Shown: positions 20,427 to 22,091 of the stretch, one piece after another
Position numbering within the stretch: the stretch's first letter is position 1
Layout of the letters: each line of letters starts with the position of its first letter
Source: CAWBRT01 sp049519595
GTDB taxonomy: Bacteria > Acidobacteriota > Terriglobia > Terriglobales > Acidobacteriaceae
Assembly: GCA_049519595.1 (NCBI GenBank)
Contig: JBEKQP010000053.1
Location: 1 to 22,091 of the forward strand
Length of the DNA: 22,091 nt
Reading direction: 5' to 3'
Position numbers and translations under genes: made by a program
Notes under the pieces: model-generated
The model's input: the letters and a program-made list of their open reading frames with translations, nothing else
Told to the model about the DNA's origin: nothing
The model's database searches: none

Positions 20427-22091
20427 CCAATACCAGAGCTACGCACGAACGCACCGCCTTCCATCGATGTATCCAGCGCAAGCAGTGCTGCTCTGACGCG
20501 TTTGGTAGTAAATGGCACTTCCCGCAGGCGGATGCCAGTCGCATCGAAAATCGCGTTCCCGATCGCAGCGGGTACGACCGTGATTGCAGTTTCTCCCGCA
20601 CCGGTCGCGGGCACGCCAGTACGATTGATCAGGATAATGTCGATCGTGGGTACCTCGATGTCAAGGTGGAGACTGTTGTAACTCTCCCAATCCGTCGACG
20701 TAACTCGCTTGTCATCCCACGTGACTTCCTCCACGAGTGCGCGGCTCATGCCCTGTAGAATGCCACCCTCAATTTGATTTCGCAGGCCATCGGGATTTGA
20801 GATCGGGCCGCAATCCAGCGCGATAGTGAACTTCCTGGACTGGACGCGGCCTCTTGCTTGATCGACGTCGACTTCAGCGACGAGTGCGCAGTAGCCATTG
20901 TCGCCTTCATAGGCCACGCATGCGATTCCGCGTCCGCTAACGATTCCGGTTCGAGCAAGATTTGGCTTTGGCGACGGACGCTTCTCCCACTTGGCAGCTT
21001 TTGTTGCCGACTTCAGGACGTCGACGATCCGTACGTCACGGAGATGATGCAGCCTGAACGTAACCGGGTCCGCCTTCGCACGTGCACTGAGTTCGTCCAT
21101 AAAGCACTCGTGAGCGAAGGTATTCTGGATGCGCAAGGGTGAGCGCAGCGGACCGGTGAAAAACGGCGACGGCACGGTATGCGACAGAACGCGCTCACTC
21201 CGAACCGTTCCTCCGCCGCCACACTTACCGCTGATGCAACCCGCAACATAGGATGGCGCGGCATTGCTGCGGTTGTGAAGTTGGCCCGTCGGTTCCGAGG
21301 CGGCGCGCGGCGTTATGGGCTCTGGTGTGTAACCGGCTAGGACACCGGTGATCACGTTACCCGGATGTTCGTAACCGGGCCTACTCCCTCGTGAAGCTAC
21401 CCAGTTCTCGCAGCCCCAAGCAACGATAGCCCCGTTGCGCCCGAAGCCGGCACGCTGCTCGATAACGCAAGCAGATCCAAAGTTCTCCCATGCCATTTCG
21501 TCTTGCCGCGAAAGCTGGACGCGAACCGGTCCGCCAACCGCATGTGACAAGAGCGCCGCATCAAACGAAACGGCATCAGCGCCGTTGAGCCCATAGCATC
21601 CAGATCCTCGAACGTAGATGACGCGCACGTTGTCGAGCGGCAGTCCCAGCAGCTTCGCGATGATGCTTCGAGTTGGATAAACCGACTGTGTTGCAGACCA
21701 GATGATCGCACGGTCCGGCTTGACGTCTGCGACGGCACATGATGCGCCGACCGATCCGTGCAGTTGGTATGGATAAGCGTATGTCGCACGCACAACCGTG
21801 CTAGCCGCAGCAAGCTTTTGCTCTACATCATTCGAGTTGACGACCAGAACATCGCGCGAGGGCTGTTTGCGCAAGCTGTCGTAGAAAGTCTCCTGCTCCG
21901 GCAGCCCCGTGCCGGGGTTCCACTTCACCTTGAGCTGGCGCGCAGCTTGGACTGCTTCCCACTGCTTTTCTGCGACCACGCCGACAAAGTCATTGCGAAC
22001 GACGACCTTGACGAATCCAGGGATCTGCTGGACTGAGCTCTCATCCACGCTGGAGACCTTGGCGCCCACCTCGGGCGGACGCACGACTCGG
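20423..22091 (-). CDS. Xanthine-dehydrogenase-family molybdopterin subunit (N-terminus beyond window)
   Basis: Large molybdopterin-binding subunit of a xanthine dehydrogenase/aldehyde oxidase-type hydroxylase, related to the NicB and IorB enzymes that hydroxylate N-heterocycles or oxidise aldehydes. The frame is open to the window edge, and the first visible residues (RVVRPPEVGAKVSSVDESS) belong to the interior of such proteins, so roughly 150-200 residues are missing. Visible motifs include WSATQSVYPTRSIIAKLLG, the molybdopterin-binding stretch GSGCYGLNGADAVSFDAALL, GPVRVQLSRQDEMAW, CGPISNPDGLRNQIEGGILQG and, near the end, GAGETA with the conserved catalytic Glu (56 residues before the C-terminus). 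The protein ends without the C-terminal cytochrome c domains found in NicB. The substrate cannot be inferred. The GTG at 22084 is not the real start. Confidence 0.9.
   Translation of the reverse strand, partial: RVVRPPEVGAKVSSVDESSVQQIPGFVKVVVRNDFVGVVAEKQWEAVQAARQLKVKWNPGTGLPEQETFYDSLRKQPSRDVLVVNSNDVEQKLAAASTVVRATYAYPYQLHGSVGASCAVADVKPDRAIIWSATQSVYPTRSIIAKLLGLPLDNVRVIYVRGSGCYGLNGADAVSFDAALLSHAVGGPVRVQLSRQDEMAWENFGSACVIEQRAGFGRNGAIVAWGCENWVASRGSRPGYEHPGNVITGVLAGYTPEPITPRAASEPTGQLHNRSNAAPSYVAGCISGKCGGGGTVRSERVLSHTVPSPFFTGPLRSPLRIQNTFAHECFMDELSARAKADPVTFRLHHLRDVRIVDVLKSATKAAKWEKRPSPKPNLARTGIVSGRGIACVAYEGDNGYCALVAEVDVDQARGRVQSRKFTIALDCGPISNPDGLRNQIEGGILQGMSRALVEEVTWDDKRVTSTDWESYNSLHLDIEVPTIDIILINRTGVPATGAGETAITVVPAAIGNAIFDATGIRLREVPFTTKRVRAALLALDTSMEGGAFVRSSGIG

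Overview
The window reads as chromosomal DNA from a soil-type Gram-negative bacterium, most likely an acidobacterium (Terriglobia). This is inferred from gene content: a secreted protein with the 'LPDAPSA' linker common in that group, a BcsA-BcsB fusion, and a set of small hydrophobic stress-type proteins (lmo0937, Thivi_2564 and DUF3309 families). There are no rRNA or tRNA genes, no CRISPR array, no insertion sequence and no sign of phage.

Layout. 1-3563 (minus strand): a cellulose-synthesis operon, bcsQ followed 7 bases later by a BcsA-BcsB fusion that runs off the left edge. 3564-4221: no gene seen. 4222-4533 (-): small His-rich secreted protein. 4940-7246 (+): class A penicillin-binding protein. 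7341-8606 (+): divergent NRAMP-type transporter. 8680-8952 (-): three-helix membrane protein. 9091-9867 (-): secreted protein. 10071-11780 (+): YcbB-type L,D-transpeptidase. 11905-12059 (-): frameshifted DUF3309 gene. 12187-12801 (-): secreted Gln/Lys-rich repeat protein. 12919-13113 (-): Thivi_2564-type membrane peptide. 13589-17001 (-): GH130 enzyme and a two-domain GT4 glycosyltransferase, overlapping by 4 bases. 17092-17241 (-): lmo0937-type peptide. 17317-18009 (-): SYLF lipid-binding protein. 18328-19104 and 19490-20158 (+): two paralogous Crp/Fnr regulators. 20423-22091 (-): molybdopterin subunit of a xanthine-dehydrogenase-type enzyme, cut by the right edge.

Main observation. Eight intergenic promoters between 4.6 and 19.5 kb share one element, all oriented toward the adjacent gene: TGAGC (or TGGTC), six bases, then GNNCAG, usually continuing as GACA. 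It has the 5-6-5 dyad geometry of a Crp-family operator but not the Crp half-site TGTGA. A TAnnnT-like -10 lies at one fixed distance (29.5 bp from the dyad centre, one base more in a single case). That is the layout of a class II Crp-dependent promoter, centre at -41.5 and overlapping the -35. The downstream genes are the penicillin-binding protein, the L,D-transpeptidase, three secreted or membrane proteins, the Thivi_2564 peptide, the SYLF gene (possibly with lmo0937, GT4 and GH130 behind it) and the second Crp/Fnr gene itself. The two Crp/Fnr proteins have nearly identical recognition helices and are the obvious candidates to bind it.

My reading is a locally clustered regulon for cell-envelope remodelling: peptidoglycan cross-linking, a beta-mannoside or related glycan, lipid-binding and small membrane proteins. 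The bcs operon, the NRAMP gene and the first Crp/Fnr gene lack the element, and the promoter of the molybdenum enzyme lies outside the window.
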